Shown: in pieces, positions 48,176 to 57,711 of the stretch
How positions within the stretch are numbered: position 1 is the first letter of the stretch
Layout of the letters: every line of letters begins with the position of its first letter
From: Sagittula marina
Lineage (GTDB): Bacteria; Pseudomonadota; Alphaproteobacteria; Rhodobacterales; Rhodobacteraceae
NCBI RefSeq assembly: GCF_014196795.1
Contig: NZ_JACIEJ010000015.1
Location: 16,626 to 80,625, forward strand
Direction: 5' to 3'
DNA length: 64,000 nt
Translations under genes and position numbers: made by a program
Notes under the pieces: generated by a model
Database searches by the model: none
What the model saw: the letters and a program-made list of their open reading frames with translations, nothing else
What the model was told of the DNA's origin: nothing

Positions 48176-50233
48176 ATGTTGGATTCGGCATTCGATCCGC
48201 GCCGTCTTGAAAGCTATCTTTGTGGCCGTTGGGTCAGCGGAGAAGGCGATCAGGCAATCGCGCATGCGGCGACTGGCGATACCGTTGCCCGCGTGGGCGG
48301 TCAGGGGCTTGATATCGAAGCCGCGCTGGACTGGGGACGCGACGTTGGCGGCGCGGCTCTGCGCAAGATGACAATCCATGAACGCGCGCTGCTCCTGAAA
48401 GAGATCGGCCTGCGATTGATGGAGATGAAGGAAGATTTCTACACTGAAAACTTCTGGACGGGCGCGACGCGCAAGGATGGCTGGGTCGATATCGACGGCG
48501 GCATCGGCACGCTGCTGACCTTCGCGTCCAAGGCGCGGCGCGAACTGCCGAACGCCCGCGTCCTGACCGAAGGCGACGTTGAACCCTTGTCGAAGGACAA
48601 CAGCTTCTCCGCACAGCATATTCTGACGCCATTGCAGGGTGTCGCAATCCATATCAACGCCTTCAACTTCCCGGTCTGGGGTTTGCTTGAAAAGATCGCG
48701 CCGACCTTGATTGCCGGGATGCCGACGCTGGTCAAACCCGCGACGCAGACGGCTTATCTGACAGAACTGGTCGTGCGCCGGATCCTTGACATGGGTTTGC
48801 TGCCTGACGGTGCGCTGCAGCTGGTTTGCGGGCGGCCCGATGGGCTGTTGGACCACGTGACAGGTCAGGACGTGGTGACATTCACCGGATCGGCCGACAC
48901 TGGGGCCAAACTGCGCACACACCCGGCAATCATAGCCAATTCGACGCGCTTCACGATGGAAGCAGACAGTCTGAATGCCGCCATACTGGGTACGGATGCC
49001 GGGCCGGACACCCCCGAATTCGACCTCTTCGTTAAAGAAGTCGCTCGCGAGATGACCGCCAAGGCGGGTCAGAAATGCACGGCAATTCGGCGGGTCATTG
49101 TCCCTAAGGCATATGAAGACGCGGTGATAGAGGCGTTGTCGAAACGTCTTTCCAGCGTTCCCGTTGGCTTGCCCGATGATGACGCGTCACGCATGGGCGC
49201 GCTTGTTTCGCTGAGCGATCGGGACGGGGTGCGAGACAAGATTGCCGCACTGCAGGCCGAAGCCGAAATCGTCTTCGGCGATCCCGACGATGTGCGCACG
49301 GTTTCAGGGGATGCGGCCAAAGGCGCGTTCCTGAGCCCCGTTTTGTTGCGCGCCCATGATCCGCTGAAGGCAGATGCACCTCACAGCGTCGAAGCCTTTG
49401 GACCCGTCGCCACCGTCATGGGCTACGACGGCGCGGCAGAGGCGGTCAGGCTTGCGCGAAAGGGCAAGGGGTCGCTCGTGTCGTCGCTGTTCACCAATGA
49501 CCCGGCGGTTGCTGCCGAGGTTGTCACCGGCGTTGCACCGTTTCACGGCCGAGTGTTGATCGGAAGCCGGGCGTCTGCGAAATCGTCCACCGGACACGGC
49601 TCACCCTTGGCACCCCTGGTGCATGGCGGTCCGGGCCGGGCCGGCGGTGGCGAAGAGATGGGCGGCATGCGCGGTGTCAAACACTTCATGCAGCGGACCG
49701 CAGTCCAGGGCGCGCCGGCGCTTTTGTCCGCTGTCACAGGTCAATGGACCGAGGGGGCCCCAACCCGCGCAGACAAGCACCCGTTCAGCAAATCGCTGGC
49801 CGATCTGCGCTTGGGCGATCAGGTTGTCACCCAGTCCCGCCAGATCACGCTGGAAGATGTTGAGCACTTTGCGCATTTCACCGGGGACACATTCTACGCC
49901 CACATGGACAGCGACGCTGCCAAGGCAAATCCCTTCTTTGAGGACCGGGTGGCGCATGGTTATTTGATCCTGTCACTTGCGGCAGGGCTGTTCGTCATGC
50001 CCGACCCTGGCCCGGTGCTGGCCAACTACGGTGTCGACAACGTTCGGTTCATGACGCCTGTCTACTTCGGCGACACTTTGCAGGTGCGCCTGACGTGCAA
50101 GCATATCAACCCTAGGGAAAATGCTGAACACGGAGAGGTCCGTTGGGATTGTCAGGTCACCAATCAGGAGGGGCAAGTCGTGGCGCAATATGACGTGCTG
50201 ACAATGGTCGCCAAAGTCTGGCCCTCCGCGTGA
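48176..50233 (+). CDS. paaZ: PaaZ, bifunctional oxepin-CoA hydrolase / 3-oxo-5,6-dehydrosuberyl-CoA semialdehyde dehydrogenase
   Basis: 685-aa fusion. The N-terminal aldehyde dehydrogenase part (about residues 1-520) shows FTGSADTGAKLRT, the catalytic cysteine in AGQKCTAIRR and FGPVATVMGY. The C-terminal MaoC-like hydratase part (about 550-685) has the DTFYAHMDSDAAKANPFFEDRVAHGYL segment carrying the catalytic Asp/His. Opens the oxepin ring and oxidises the aldehyde. ATG 48176 after GGAAGGAA; longer frames read into the previous gene. Confidence 0.95.
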   Translation: MLDSAFDPRRLESYLCGRWVSGEGDQAIAHAATGDTVARVGGQGLDIEAALDWGRDVGGAALRKMTIHERALLLKEIGLRLMEMKEDFYTENFWTGATRKDGWVDIDGGIGTLLTFASKARRELPNARVLTEGDVEPLSKDNSFSAQHILTPLQGVAIHINAFNFPVWGLLEKIAPTLIAGMPTLVKPATQTAYLTELVVRRILDMGLLPDGALQLVCGRPDGLLDHVTGQDVVTFTGSADTGAKLRTHPAIIANSTRFTMEADSLNAAILGTDAGPDTPEFDLFVKEVAREMTAKAGQKCTAIRRVIVPKAYEDAVIEALSKRLSSVPVGLPDDDASRMGALVSLSDRDGVRDKIAALQAEAEIVFGDPDDVRTVSGDAAKGAFLSPVLLRAHDPLKADAPHSVEAFGPVATVMGYDGAAEAVRLARKGKGSLVSSLFTNDPAVAAEVVTGVAPFHGRVLIGSRASAKSSTGHGSPLAPLVHGGPGRAGGGEEMGGMRGVKHFMQRTAVQGAPALLSAVTGQWTEGAPTRADKHPFSKSLADLRLGDQVVTQSRQITLEDVEHFAHFTGDTFYAHMDSDAAKANPFFEDRVAHGYLILSLAAGLFVMPDPGPVLANYGVDNVRFMTPVYFGDTLQVRLTCKHINPRENAEHGEVRWDCQVTNQEGQVVAQYDVLTMVAKVWPSA

Positions 50234-50625
50234 GCGCTTAACCATACCGTGACGAGGTTGCAGGTGCCGTTGACCCGACGGCCTTGCCCCTCGGGGCGCC
50301 GGGATGATCGTAGATCTGCTCATTGGACGCGTTTGCTATTTGAGGAGTGACGCTGCCCGGCGGTTGCAGGAGGGTTTCATAGCGCGGTGTTCGGACACAT
50401 CGCGGCCCTCCGTCCGCCGCCATCTTTGTTCAACGATGTGGTCGTGGCGACAAGCGGCAATGCGGTACACCGCGCTGCTGACGCTCAGGCCAAAGCCAAA
50501 GTGGCAATCTGGCGAAGGTACCGATTTGACCTTGACGAATAAGGCCGATTTGCCGCGTGAACCTGGTCTCCGTGTGCAGTCCTAGCTGAAAGGGAAAACT
50601 TTTGGGCGTCGTACTGCGTTGACTT
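50234..50625. other. Convergent intergenic region after paaZ
   Basis: 392 bp between the stops of paaZ (plus) and the TetR gene (minus). No frame here resembles a known family; short frames on both strands are interrupted. A GCCCCTCGGGGC palindrome (50286-50297) has too small a loop and no T-tract to call a terminator. Confidence 0.5.
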
Positions 50626-51225
50626 TCAGCGGATGCCCTTGACGCCTTCAAGCAGGATCGTAGTTGCTATTCGCGCATATTCGTCGCGGCTCACAGTGCC
50701 GTCGTCACGAAACCACATGTAGGCCCAGTTCAGCATCCCGAACAAAGACATCGTCACCGGCGTCAGAAGTGGACGTTCCGGTGTATCAAGGTCGGGATAG
50801 ATATCCTTGATGACGGCAGCGAACCGTCGCACGATCCGCCGTTCAACCTCGGTGATTTCACGGGTTTGATCCGGATTGAGGGCCAGAGCCGCATTCAGCT
50901 GAACCTTGTGATGATCATCCGCGCCACGGTAGGCATCAAGCACGGTCGCCGAAAGGACTTGCAGACGCTGTTCCGGCGAAAGGCTGTCGTCATGCGCCTC
51001 GGCCAATTGCGTATCCAACGCGCTGAGATGCGACATGATGATCGCAAAAATCAACTCACTTTTGGACGGATAATAGTGGTAGAGCAGCGACTTGGAAACG
51101 CCCGCCTCCTTGGCGATCTGGGACATGGACGCTTTTTCCATCCCGGTGTTTGCAAATACGCGCGCCGCCGTCAGCAGGAGGTTGTTCTGCTTTTCTTCGA
51201 AGTCATTTGCACGGGTCCGCGCCAT
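50626..51225 (-). CDS. paaR: TetR-family regulator of phenylacetate genes (PaaR-like)
   Basis: 199-aa regulator. The N-terminal helix-turn-helix reads ARVFANTGMEKASMSQIAKEAGVSKSLLYHYYPSKSEL (about residues 21-58), typical of TetR. The C-terminal domain would bind the inducer, probably phenylacetyl-CoA. It is the last gene after paaG-I-K on the minus strand. ATG 51225 has AGGA at good spacing; ATG 51231 is an alternative. Likely binds the ACCG-NN-CG-NN-CGGT palindrome upstream of paaG/paaN. Confidence 0.8.
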   Translation of the reverse strand: MARTRANDFEEKQNNLLLTAARVFANTGMEKASMSQIAKEAGVSKSLLYHYYPSKSELIFAIIMSHLSALDTQLAEAHDDSLSPEQRLQVLSATVLDAYRGADDHHKVQLNAALALNPDQTREITEVERRIVRRFAAVIKDIYPDLDTPERPLLTPVTMSLFGMLNWAYMWFRDDGTVSRDEYARIATTILLEGVKGIR

Positions 51226-51286
51226 GGGCATTTCCTCTCGCTGCGGCGTGCGCAATAGCGCACGCCGCGGTCTTTCGCCAGTGTGG

Positions 51287-52594
51287 CTATTTTTCGCGGC
51301 TGTCGATGACGCGTGTGGCCTTGCCTTCGGAGCGTGCGCAACTGCCCGGGTCGCCAACGTCGATCTTGGTGCTGACGCCCACGACTGACTTGATGTGATG
51401 AGCAAGTTCCCGCGCCGACGCGGCGCGGGCATCGCTGTCCGTGTGGCCTTCGCAGGCTTCGACCAGAACAGTCATCACGTCCTTGCGGTCGACAGTGTTC
51501 AGGCGGATCTGGAAATGCGGCGCAAGGCCATCGCATTTCATCAGCTGCTCTTCTATCTGGGTCGGGAAGACGTTGACGCCGCGCAGAATGATCATGTCAT
51601 CGGAGCGGCCCGTGATCTTTTCAATTCGCCGCATCGACCGTGCGGTTCCCGGCAGGATCCGCGTCAAGTCCCGCGTGCGATAGCGGACCATCGGCAGGCC
51701 TTCCTTGGTCAGGGTAGTGAACACCAGTTCGCCCATTTCGCCGTCGGGAAGTACATCCCCGGTCTGCGGATCGATGATTTCGGGATAGAAATGATCCTCC
51801 CAGACGTGCAGTCCGTCCTTGGTTTCCACGCATTCGTTGGCGACACCCGGTCCCATGATTTCGGACAGGCCGTAGATATCGACCGCGTTCATGCCGAACG
51901 CCTCTTCGATCTCTGTCCGCATGGCGTTGGTCCAGGGTTCGGCCCCGAAAATCCCGATCTCCAGAGAGCTTTCGCGCGGGTCTATGCCCTGACGACGGAA
52001 CTCATCAAGGATCGACAGAATGTAAGACGGTGTCACCATCAAGATGCGCGGTTTGAAATCCTGGATCAGCGTGACCTGCCGTTCGGTCATGCCGCCGGAG
52101 ATCGGTACGACCGTACACCCAAGGCGTTCCGCGCCGTAATGGGCCCCCAAGCCGCCTGTGAACAGCCCGTAACCATAAGCCACGTGGCAAATGTCACCAG
52201 CCCGGCCGCCGCTGGCCCGGATTGAGCGCGCCATCACGTCGGCCCAAACGTCGATGTCGTTTTTGGTATAGCCGACCACGGTTGGTTTGCCGGTGGTTCC
52301 AGACGAAGCGTGAACCCTGCTCAATTGATTTTGCGGCACGGCGAACATGCCAAAAGGGTAGGTGTCGCGCAGATCCTGTTTGAGCGTAAACGGAAATTTC
52401 GCCAGATCGGCCAGCGACTTGAAGTCGTCAGGGTGGGCGCCAGCAGCATCAAACTGCTTCTTGTAGAAGGGCGAATTGTTGTAGGCATGGCGCAGCGACC
52501 ATGCCAGCCGCTTTTGTTGCAGCGCGCTGATCTCGTCACGGCTGGCGATCTCGATCGGGTCCAGGCTGTCAGGACTGGGGGTCAAATCTTTCAT
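51287..52594 (-). CDS. paaK: PaaK, phenylacetate-CoA ligase
   Basis: 435-aa adenylating enzyme activating phenylacetate. The AMP-binding loop is HASSGTTGKPTVVGYT (about residue 95). IYGLSEIMGPGVANEC and YRTRDLTRILPG are typical of PaaK. ATG 52594 follows GAGGGAGGA. It lies between paaI and the TetR gene. Confidence 0.96.
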   Translation of the reverse strand: MKDLTPSPDSLDPIEIASRDEISALQQKRLAWSLRHAYNNSPFYKKQFDAAGAHPDDFKSLADLAKFPFTLKQDLRDTYPFGMFAVPQNQLSRVHASSGTTGKPTVVGYTKNDIDVWADVMARSIRASGGRAGDICHVAYGYGLFTGGLGAHYGAERLGCTVVPISGGMTERQVTLIQDFKPRILMVTPSYILSILDEFRRQGIDPRESSLEIGIFGAEPWTNAMRTEIEEAFGMNAVDIYGLSEIMGPGVANECVETKDGLHVWEDHFYPEIIDPQTGDVLPDGEMGELVFTTLTKEGLPMVRYRTRDLTRILPGTARSMRRIEKITGRSDDMIILRGVNVFPTQIEEQLMKCDGLAPHFQIRLNTVDRKDVMTVLVEACEGHTDSDARAASARELAHHIKSVVGVSTKIDVGDPGSCARSEGKATRVIDSREK

Positions 52595-52623
52595 GGGGTC
52601 CTCCCTCAAGGTTTTGCCCCGCC

Positions 52624-53049
52624 TCAGGCGGGAAACAGCGTTCCCTTCAGCGTGCGCGAATGGCCGCGAAAGGTTGCAATCAGGGTCCCGTCCTCTCGGG
52701 TGATTGCGATATCATAGATCCCTGACCGTCCGGTGCGAGACACTTCCTGCGCGGTCGCGGTGAGGGTATCGCCCAACGAACCGGGCGCAATATAGGTCAC
52801 GGAGCAGTGTTGGGCGACAGTGACCTGATTGTAAGTGTTGCAGGCAAAGGCAAAGGCACTGTCCGCCAGAGAGAAGATATAGCCGCCGTGCGCGTTGCCG
52901 TGACCGTTGGTCATTTGATCCGTGATCGTCATGGTCAGCACCGCTTCTCCCGGTGCCACGCTGAGCAGCGTGATGCCCAGCCGTTGCGACGCATTGTCGT
53001 TCTCCCAAAGGGCCTTGGCCGATCTGTCTGCGATTTCCTGGGGTGTCAC
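52624..53049 (-). CDS. paaI: PaaI, hydroxyphenylacetyl-CoA-type thioesterase
   Basis: 141-aa hot-dog-fold thioesterase. The family motif NGHGNAHGGYIFSLADSAFAFACN (about residues 47-70) holds the catalytic Asp. It is believed to release CoA from dead-end ring-hydroxylated esters. GTG start is 2 bp after the paaG stop. Confidence 0.93.
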   Translation of the reverse strand: MTPQEIADRSAKALWENDNASQRLGITLLSVAPGEAVLTMTITDQMTNGHGNAHGGYIFSLADSAFAFACNTYNQVTVAQHCSVTYIAPGSLGDTLTATAQEVSRTGRSGIYDIAITREDGTLIATFRGHSRTLKGTLFPA

Positions 53050-53051
53050 TG

Positions 53052-53846
53052 TCAGTCTCCGCGAAAATTGGGGGCGCGTTTTTCCAGAAAGGCGGTGACG
53101 CCTTCGGCATAGTCGGCCGTCTGTCCGGCCGTGCGCTGCGCATCTCTCTCAGCGTCAAGCTGCGTGTCCAAATCGCTGGTCGCGGCGGCCTGGACAAGCA
53201 TTTTTGTCAGGCCCAACCCCACAGTTGGACCAGCGGCAAGGCGAAGGGCAAGGCTCTGCGCCTCTGTCATCAGGTCTTCGTCCGGAATCGCGCGCCAGAT
53301 CAGGCCCCAATCCATAGCGGTTTGCGCTGTCAGGGGTTCAGCGGTCATCATCAGCGCCTTGGCACGTGGCTCGCCTAGAATGCGTGTCAGTGACCACGAC
53401 CCTCCGGCGTCGGGAATAAGACCGATCTTCGAGAAAGCCTGAATAAATTTCGCGGATTGCGCGGCAAGGACGATATCACAAGCGAGTGCGATATTGGCCC
53501 CGGCCCCGGCGGCAACGCCGTTTACGGCACAAATCACCGGCTTGGGCAGGTCGCGCAACAGCCGCAGCGTCGGGTTATAGAATGTTTCGAGCGTATGACC
53601 CAGATCGGGGGCAGGGCCGCCTTTGCGCGGATCGCGGTCGCCGAGATCTTGCCCCGCACAGAACCCGCGCCCTTCGCCGGTCAGCAAGACGGCGCGCACG
53701 TCCGTATCGTCGCGCGCGCGCTCCAGCCCGGTGCGCAACGCCATATGCATCTCTTCGTTGAACGCGTTCAACTTGTCGGGTCTGTTCAGAACAAGCGTCA
53801 AGACGCCCGAATCGAACGTTTCTAAAACTGCTGTTTTCTCGCTCAT
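53052..53846 (-). CDS. paaG: PaaG, ring-1,2-epoxyphenylacetyl-CoA isomerase
   Basis: 264-aa crotonase-fold isomerase that turns the ring epoxide into the oxepin. The oxyanion loop region is GRGFCAGQDLGDRD (about residues 59-72), and the second glycine stretch is AVNGVAAGAGANIALACD (about 107-124). Asp in IGLIPDAGGSW is the expected catalytic acid. First gene of the minus-strand paaG-I-K-R unit. Confidence 0.93.
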   Translation of the reverse strand: MSEKTAVLETFDSGVLTLVLNRPDKLNAFNEEMHMALRTGLERARDDTDVRAVLLTGEGRGFCAGQDLGDRDPRKGGPAPDLGHTLETFYNPTLRLLRDLPKPVICAVNGVAAGAGANIALACDIVLAAQSAKFIQAFSKIGLIPDAGGSWSLTRILGEPRAKALMMTAEPLTAQTAMDWGLIWRAIPDEDLMTEAQSLALRLAAGPTVGLGLTKMLVQAAATSDLDTQLDAERDAQRTAGQTADYAEGVTAFLEKRAPNFRGD

Positions 53847-53909
53847 GTTCCCCCCGCAGTGGCTCTGTCCGTCTCGGCCGAACCCTTCCTCAAATTATTT
53901 CTTGCATAA

Positions 53910-53923
53910 ACCGTCCGGTCGGT
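53910..53923. promoter_or_regulatory. TetR-type operator in the paaG/paaN divergent promoter
   Basis: ACCGTCCGGTCGGT is a perfect ACCG-NN-CG-NN-CGGT palindrome, 27 bp before the paaN start and 63 bp before paaG. This is the core I recall for PaaR-type TetR operators in actinobacteria (from memory, unverified). It is the likely target of the TetR regulator at 50.6-51.2 kb. Confidence 0.7.
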
Positions 53924-53950
53924 CAATTCTATTGATTGGAGGGAGGGCCT

Positions 53951-55594
53951 ATGACAATTCGTTTCGAAACGCATTCCGAAATGCTGGCCACGGCCATCAA
54001 GGCGTTAAGCGCTCGCGATTTCTGGACGCCCTTCTCGGAAGTCCCCAGCGGCAAAATCTATGGCGAAGCAGCCAAGTCGGACGGCCTGGCAGCGTTCGAT
54101 GCCCTGATTGGACAGCGTTTCCAACTGACAGATCACCCCGCCGAAACCCATATTGGTGCTGAAGTTTCTCCATGGGGGCTGAAACTGGACCTTACCTACC
54201 CCGCAGCAACCGTCGAGGCGTTGATTGACGCATCCGCGGCGGCGCAAGATGCGCTGGCAGCGGCGCCGATCACCACGCGCGTGGCGGTCTGTCTGGAGGC
54301 TCTGGTCCGCCTGAACCGGCTCAGTTTTCTGATAGGTCACGCCACGATGCACACAACCGGACAAGCCTTTCCGATGGCTTTTCAGGCCGGCGGCCCGCAT
54401 GCGCAGGATCGCGGCTTGGAGGCGGTCGCAATGGCCTATTGCGAAATGACGCGCTTTGCCGAAGCTGCGGTCTGGAAAAAGCCGCAGGGTAAGCATGATC
54501 CGATCGTGATGGAAAAACATTGGACAATCCAGCCGCAGGGCATTGCCCTGACCATCGGATGTAACACCTTTCCGACCTGGAACTCTTATCCCGGCATTTT
54601 TGCAAGTCTTGCGACCGGCAACCCGGTAATCATAAAACCGCATCCCAAGGCAATTCTGCCGCTTGCTTTGACGGTGCGCGTGCTGCGGGAGGTTCTGGCC
54701 GAAGCAGGCCTGCCGCGTGACGCAGTGTTGCTCGCGGTGGATACACCGGGGGCGGAAAAGACGAAGCAGTTGGTCACCCATCCGGATGTCGCAATCATCG
54801 ACTACACCGGGTCATCGGATTTCGCTGATTGGATCAGGCAGAACACATCCCGCAAGCGCGTCTTCACCGAAGAAACCGGGGTCAACTCGGTGGTCATCAC
54901 CGGCACGGACGATTTTGACGGAATGTGCGCCAATCTGGCATTCTCGCTGTCGCTCTATTCTGGGCAGATGTGCACGTCACCGCAGAATATATACATACCC
55001 GAGGCGGGCATAGACACCGATAAGGGGCGCAAGAGCTTTGACGACGTGACCTCCGGTATCATTCAGGCAATCGACGCTCTTCTGCAAGATGCACAAACCG
55101 CCGCTGGTATCTGCGGAGCGCTTGCCAACCCCGCGACACGCGACCGGATGTCCAGCGTGGCGCACGAGGGCATTGTCCTGAGGCAAAGCACGTCCCCGGC
55201 CACGAATGTTGTGACACCGCTGATCCTCAAGGGGCGAAAGGATGGCCCTCAAGATGCCGAGTGCTTCGGCCCGATGTCCTTTGTCATACCCTGCACCAGC
55301 GCAGAGGATGCGATCGCTCAGGCGGCCAATATCGCCCGTACCGAAGGCGCGATCACCGCGGCCCTTTACGCGACGGATGACAAATTGATGTCCTTGGCCG
55401 GGCAGGCATTTTCACGGGCTGCAGTGAACCTGTCCATCAATCTGACAGGTAAGATCTACGTCAATCAATCCGCTGCGTTTTCGGATTTCCACGTCACAGG
55501 CGGGAACGCATCGGGCAATGCGAGCCTGACCGACCCCGCCTTTATCGCCGGGCGGTTCACACGTCCGATGAGGCGCTGGCCAAAGCGCTGCTGA
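53951..55594 (+). CDS. paaN: PaaN, phenylacetic-acid-degradation aldehyde dehydrogenase
   Basis: 547-aa aldehyde-dehydrogenase-related protein. The N terminus IRFETHSEMLATAIKALSARDFWTPFSEVPS marks the PaaN subfamily. The catalytic cysteine is in LYSGQMCTSPQNIY and the glutamate in FTEETGVNSVVI. PaaN was first assigned a ring-opening role; it is now best regarded as an arylacetaldehyde or semialdehyde dehydrogenase. ATG 53951 after GGAGGGAGGG. Leads the operon with the ABC transporter. Confidence 0.88.
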   Translation: MTIRFETHSEMLATAIKALSARDFWTPFSEVPSGKIYGEAAKSDGLAAFDALIGQRFQLTDHPAETHIGAEVSPWGLKLDLTYPAATVEALIDASAAAQDALAAAPITTRVAVCLEALVRLNRLSFLIGHATMHTTGQAFPMAFQAGGPHAQDRGLEAVAMAYCEMTRFAEAAVWKKPQGKHDPIVMEKHWTIQPQGIALTIGCNTFPTWNSYPGIFASLATGNPVIIKPHPKAILPLALTVRVLREVLAEAGLPRDAVLLAVDTPGAEKTKQLVTHPDVAIIDYTGSSDFADWIRQNTSRKRVFTEETGVNSVVITGTDDFDGMCANLAFSLSLYSGQMCTSPQNIYIPEAGIDTDKGRKSFDDVTSGIIQAIDALLQDAQTAAGICGALANPATRDRMSSVAHEGIVLRQSTSPATNVVTPLILKGRKDGPQDAECFGPMSFVIPCTSAEDAIAQAANIARTEGAITAALYATDDKLMSLAGQAFSRAAVNLSINLTGKIYVNQSAAFSDFHVTGGNASGNASLTDPAFIAGRFTRPMRRWPKRC

Positions 55595-55621
55595 ATTATC
55601 GTTTCCAAGGGAGGAAAGACC

Positions 55622-56758
55622 ATGAAAACCACTATGACACTGACCGGATTGACGCTGGCTCTGCTGGCGTCCACGGCACATGCCGAACTGCGTCTGGGGG
55701 CCAGCCTGTCGGCCACCGGCCCCGCCGCGTTTCTGGGCGACCCAGAGGCAAAGACGTTGGAAATGCTGGTCGAAGAGCTGAACGCCAACGGCGGCATCAA
55801 TGGCGAAGACGTCGTTCTGACGCTGTACGATGACGGCGGTGATCCCAACAAGGCGCGGACCTTTGCGACTCGTCTGATCGAAGATGACGGTGTCGTCGCG
55901 ATCATCGGTGGCTCGACCACCGGCACAACTATGGCCATCGCCGATCTGGCTGACGGGGAGGGCATTCCCTTCATCTCGCTGGCCGGTGCCGTGTCGATTA
56001 TCGACCCGGTGCGGGAATTCGTCTTCAAGACACCGCACACCGACCGGATGGCCTGCGAGAAGATCTTTACCGATATGCAGGCGCAGGGCACCACCGTCAT
56101 CGGCATGATCTCTGGCACTGACGGCTTCGGCGCCTCGATGCAGGCGCAATGCAAGGATGTCGCAGGCGACTACGACATTACCATCGCTGCGGATGAAACC
56201 TATGGCCCCGGCGACGCCGACATGACCCCGCAGCTGACGAACATCGCCAACACCGACGGCATTCAGGCCGTTTTGAACCCGGGTTTCGGTCAGGGGCCGG
56301 CGGTGGTGACACGCAACTATGCGCAGCTGGGCATCGATCTGCCGCTGTATCAAAGCCACGGTGTCGCCTCTAACGGGTTCATCGAATTGGCAGGGGCCGA
56401 TGCGGCCGAAGGTGTGCGCCTGCCAGGGACCGCCCTGCTGATCGCCGACATCCTGCCTGATGACGATCCCCAAAAAGAGGTCGCGACAACATACAAAGCG
56501 GCGTTCGAAGAGCAAGCCGGTCAGCCGGTTTCCACCTTTGGCGGTTATGCCCATGACGCCTTTGCGCTGATGGTTGATGCAATGACCCGTGCCGGAAGCG
56601 ACGATCCCCAGGACATTCGTGACGCGCTTGAGGCGACGTCGGGGCTCATCGGCACCACGGGCACCTACACGTTCAGCGAAACGGACCACCTTGGTCTGGA
56701 TCTGAGCGCATTCCGGATGCTGGAAATCGTCGACGGCGGCTGGTCCGCAATCGACTGA
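55622..56758 (+). CDS. ABC transporter periplasmic binding protein (branched-chain amino acid/aromatic acid type)
   Basis: 378-aa LivK-type binding protein. The signal peptide MKTTMTLTGLTLALLASTAHA ends around residue 21, then the mature part begins ELRLGASLSATGPAAFLGDP. The fold is the Peripla_BP_6 family. Together with the permeases and ATPases behind it, it forms one uptake system; linkage to paaN suggests phenylacetate or a related aromatic compound as substrate. Confidence 0.9.
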   Translation: MKTTMTLTGLTLALLASTAHAELRLGASLSATGPAAFLGDPEAKTLEMLVEELNANGGINGEDVVLTLYDDGGDPNKARTFATRLIEDDGVVAIIGGSTTGTTMAIADLADGEGIPFISLAGAVSIIDPVREFVFKTPHTDRMACEKIFTDMQAQGTTVIGMISGTDGFGASMQAQCKDVAGDYDITIAADETYGPGDADMTPQLTNIANTDGIQAVLNPGFGQGPAVVTRNYAQLGIDLPLYQSHGVASNGFIELAGADAAEGVRLPGTALLIADILPDDDPQKEVATTYKAAFEEQAGQPVSTFGGYAHDAFALMVDAMTRAGSDDPQDIRDALEATSGLIGTTGTYTFSETDHLGLDLSAFRMLEIVDGGWSAID

Positions 56759-56836
56759 CCCAAGGCGGGGCGGCTTAACGGTCGTCCCCCCCTTTTTCCG
56801 ATCTTTGGCAATCACCTTCGGGTGAAGGAGGTGTTC

Positions 56837-57709
56837 GTGGACTCCCTGCTCCAGTTCCTGTTTTCCGGCCTGACCGTTGGTGCGGTCTACGCGCTCGTCG
56901 CTTTGGGCTTTACCATTATCTACAACGCCTCTGACGTGGTTAATTTCGCGCAGGGCGAGTTTGTCATGTTGGGTGGCATGATCACCGTGTTCGCTCATGA
57001 GGCGGGAATTCCACTGCCCTTGGCTGCCCTGTTGGCCGTCGTGCTGACCGCGGCAATCGGCGTGGCACTGAACAAGCTGGCGATTGAACCGGCTCGCGGC
57101 GCGCCCGTGGTGTCGATCATTATCATCACGATTGGTGCGTCGATCTTTATACGTGGTGCATCCCAGCTGATTTTTGACAAACAGTTGCACCGATTGCCCA
57201 GCTTCTCTGGTGACGCGCCGATCCGCATTGGCGGCGCGACCATTCTGCCGCAAAGCCTTTGGGTGATCGGCGGTGCGCTGATCGTGTTTGTGGCCTTGTG
57301 GCTGTTTTTCACCCGAACGCTGACCGGCAAGGCGGTGCTCGCTACTGCGAACAACCGTCTGGCGGCGCAACTTGTAGGCATCAATACCCGCGCAATCATG
57401 ACGTTGTCCTTTGCCCTCTCGGCGGCCATTGGCGCGCTGGCCGGCGTGCTGGCGACGCCGATAACTTTGGTCAGCTACGACGTCGGCGTTGCACTCGCGC
57501 TCAAGGGGTTTGCTGCGGCCATGCTGGGGGGGATGGGTAACCCGAAGGGCGCATTGGTGGGTGGACTGCTGCTTGGCCTCTTCGAGGCGCTGACGGCGGG
57601 CTACCTCAGCTCGCAATACAAAGAGGCGGTGGCCTTCATTGTCATTCTCGCCGTGCTGTTCGCCATGCCACAAGGGCTGTTTGGCGCAAAATCGACAGAA
57701 AGGGTTTGA
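56837..57709 (+). CDS. LivH-like ABC permease
   Basis: 290-aa inner-membrane permease with about eight helices. Characteristic N terminus LLQFLFSGLTVGAVYALVALGFTIIYNASDVVNFAQGEFVMLGG. The GTG at 56837 is 4-5 nt from a perfect AAGGAGGT ribosome site; the GTG at 56822 precedes that site and is rejected. Confidence 0.92.
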   Translation: MDSLLQFLFSGLTVGAVYALVALGFTIIYNASDVVNFAQGEFVMLGGMITVFAHEAGIPLPLAALLAVVLTAAIGVALNKLAIEPARGAPVVSIIIITIGASIFIRGASQLIFDKQLHRLPSFSGDAPIRIGGATILPQSLWVIGGALIVFVALWLFFTRTLTGKAVLATANNRLAAQLVGINTRAIMTLSFALSAAIGALAGVLATPITLVSYDVGVALALKGFAAAMLGGMGNPKGALVGGLLLGLFEALTAGYLSSQYKEAVAFIVILAVLFAMPQGLFGAKSTERV

Positions 57710-57711
57710 CC

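Noticed and set aside
50286..50297. GCCCCTCGGGGC palindrome as terminator of the paa operon
   Set aside because: The loop would be too small and no T-tract follows on either strand.
55412..57673. Very long minus-strand open frame (753 codons) antisense to paaN, the binding protein and the permease
   Set aside because: It opposes three strongly recognisable plus-strand genes and its product is Gln/Arg/His-rich with no family; it is a shadow caused by high G+C.
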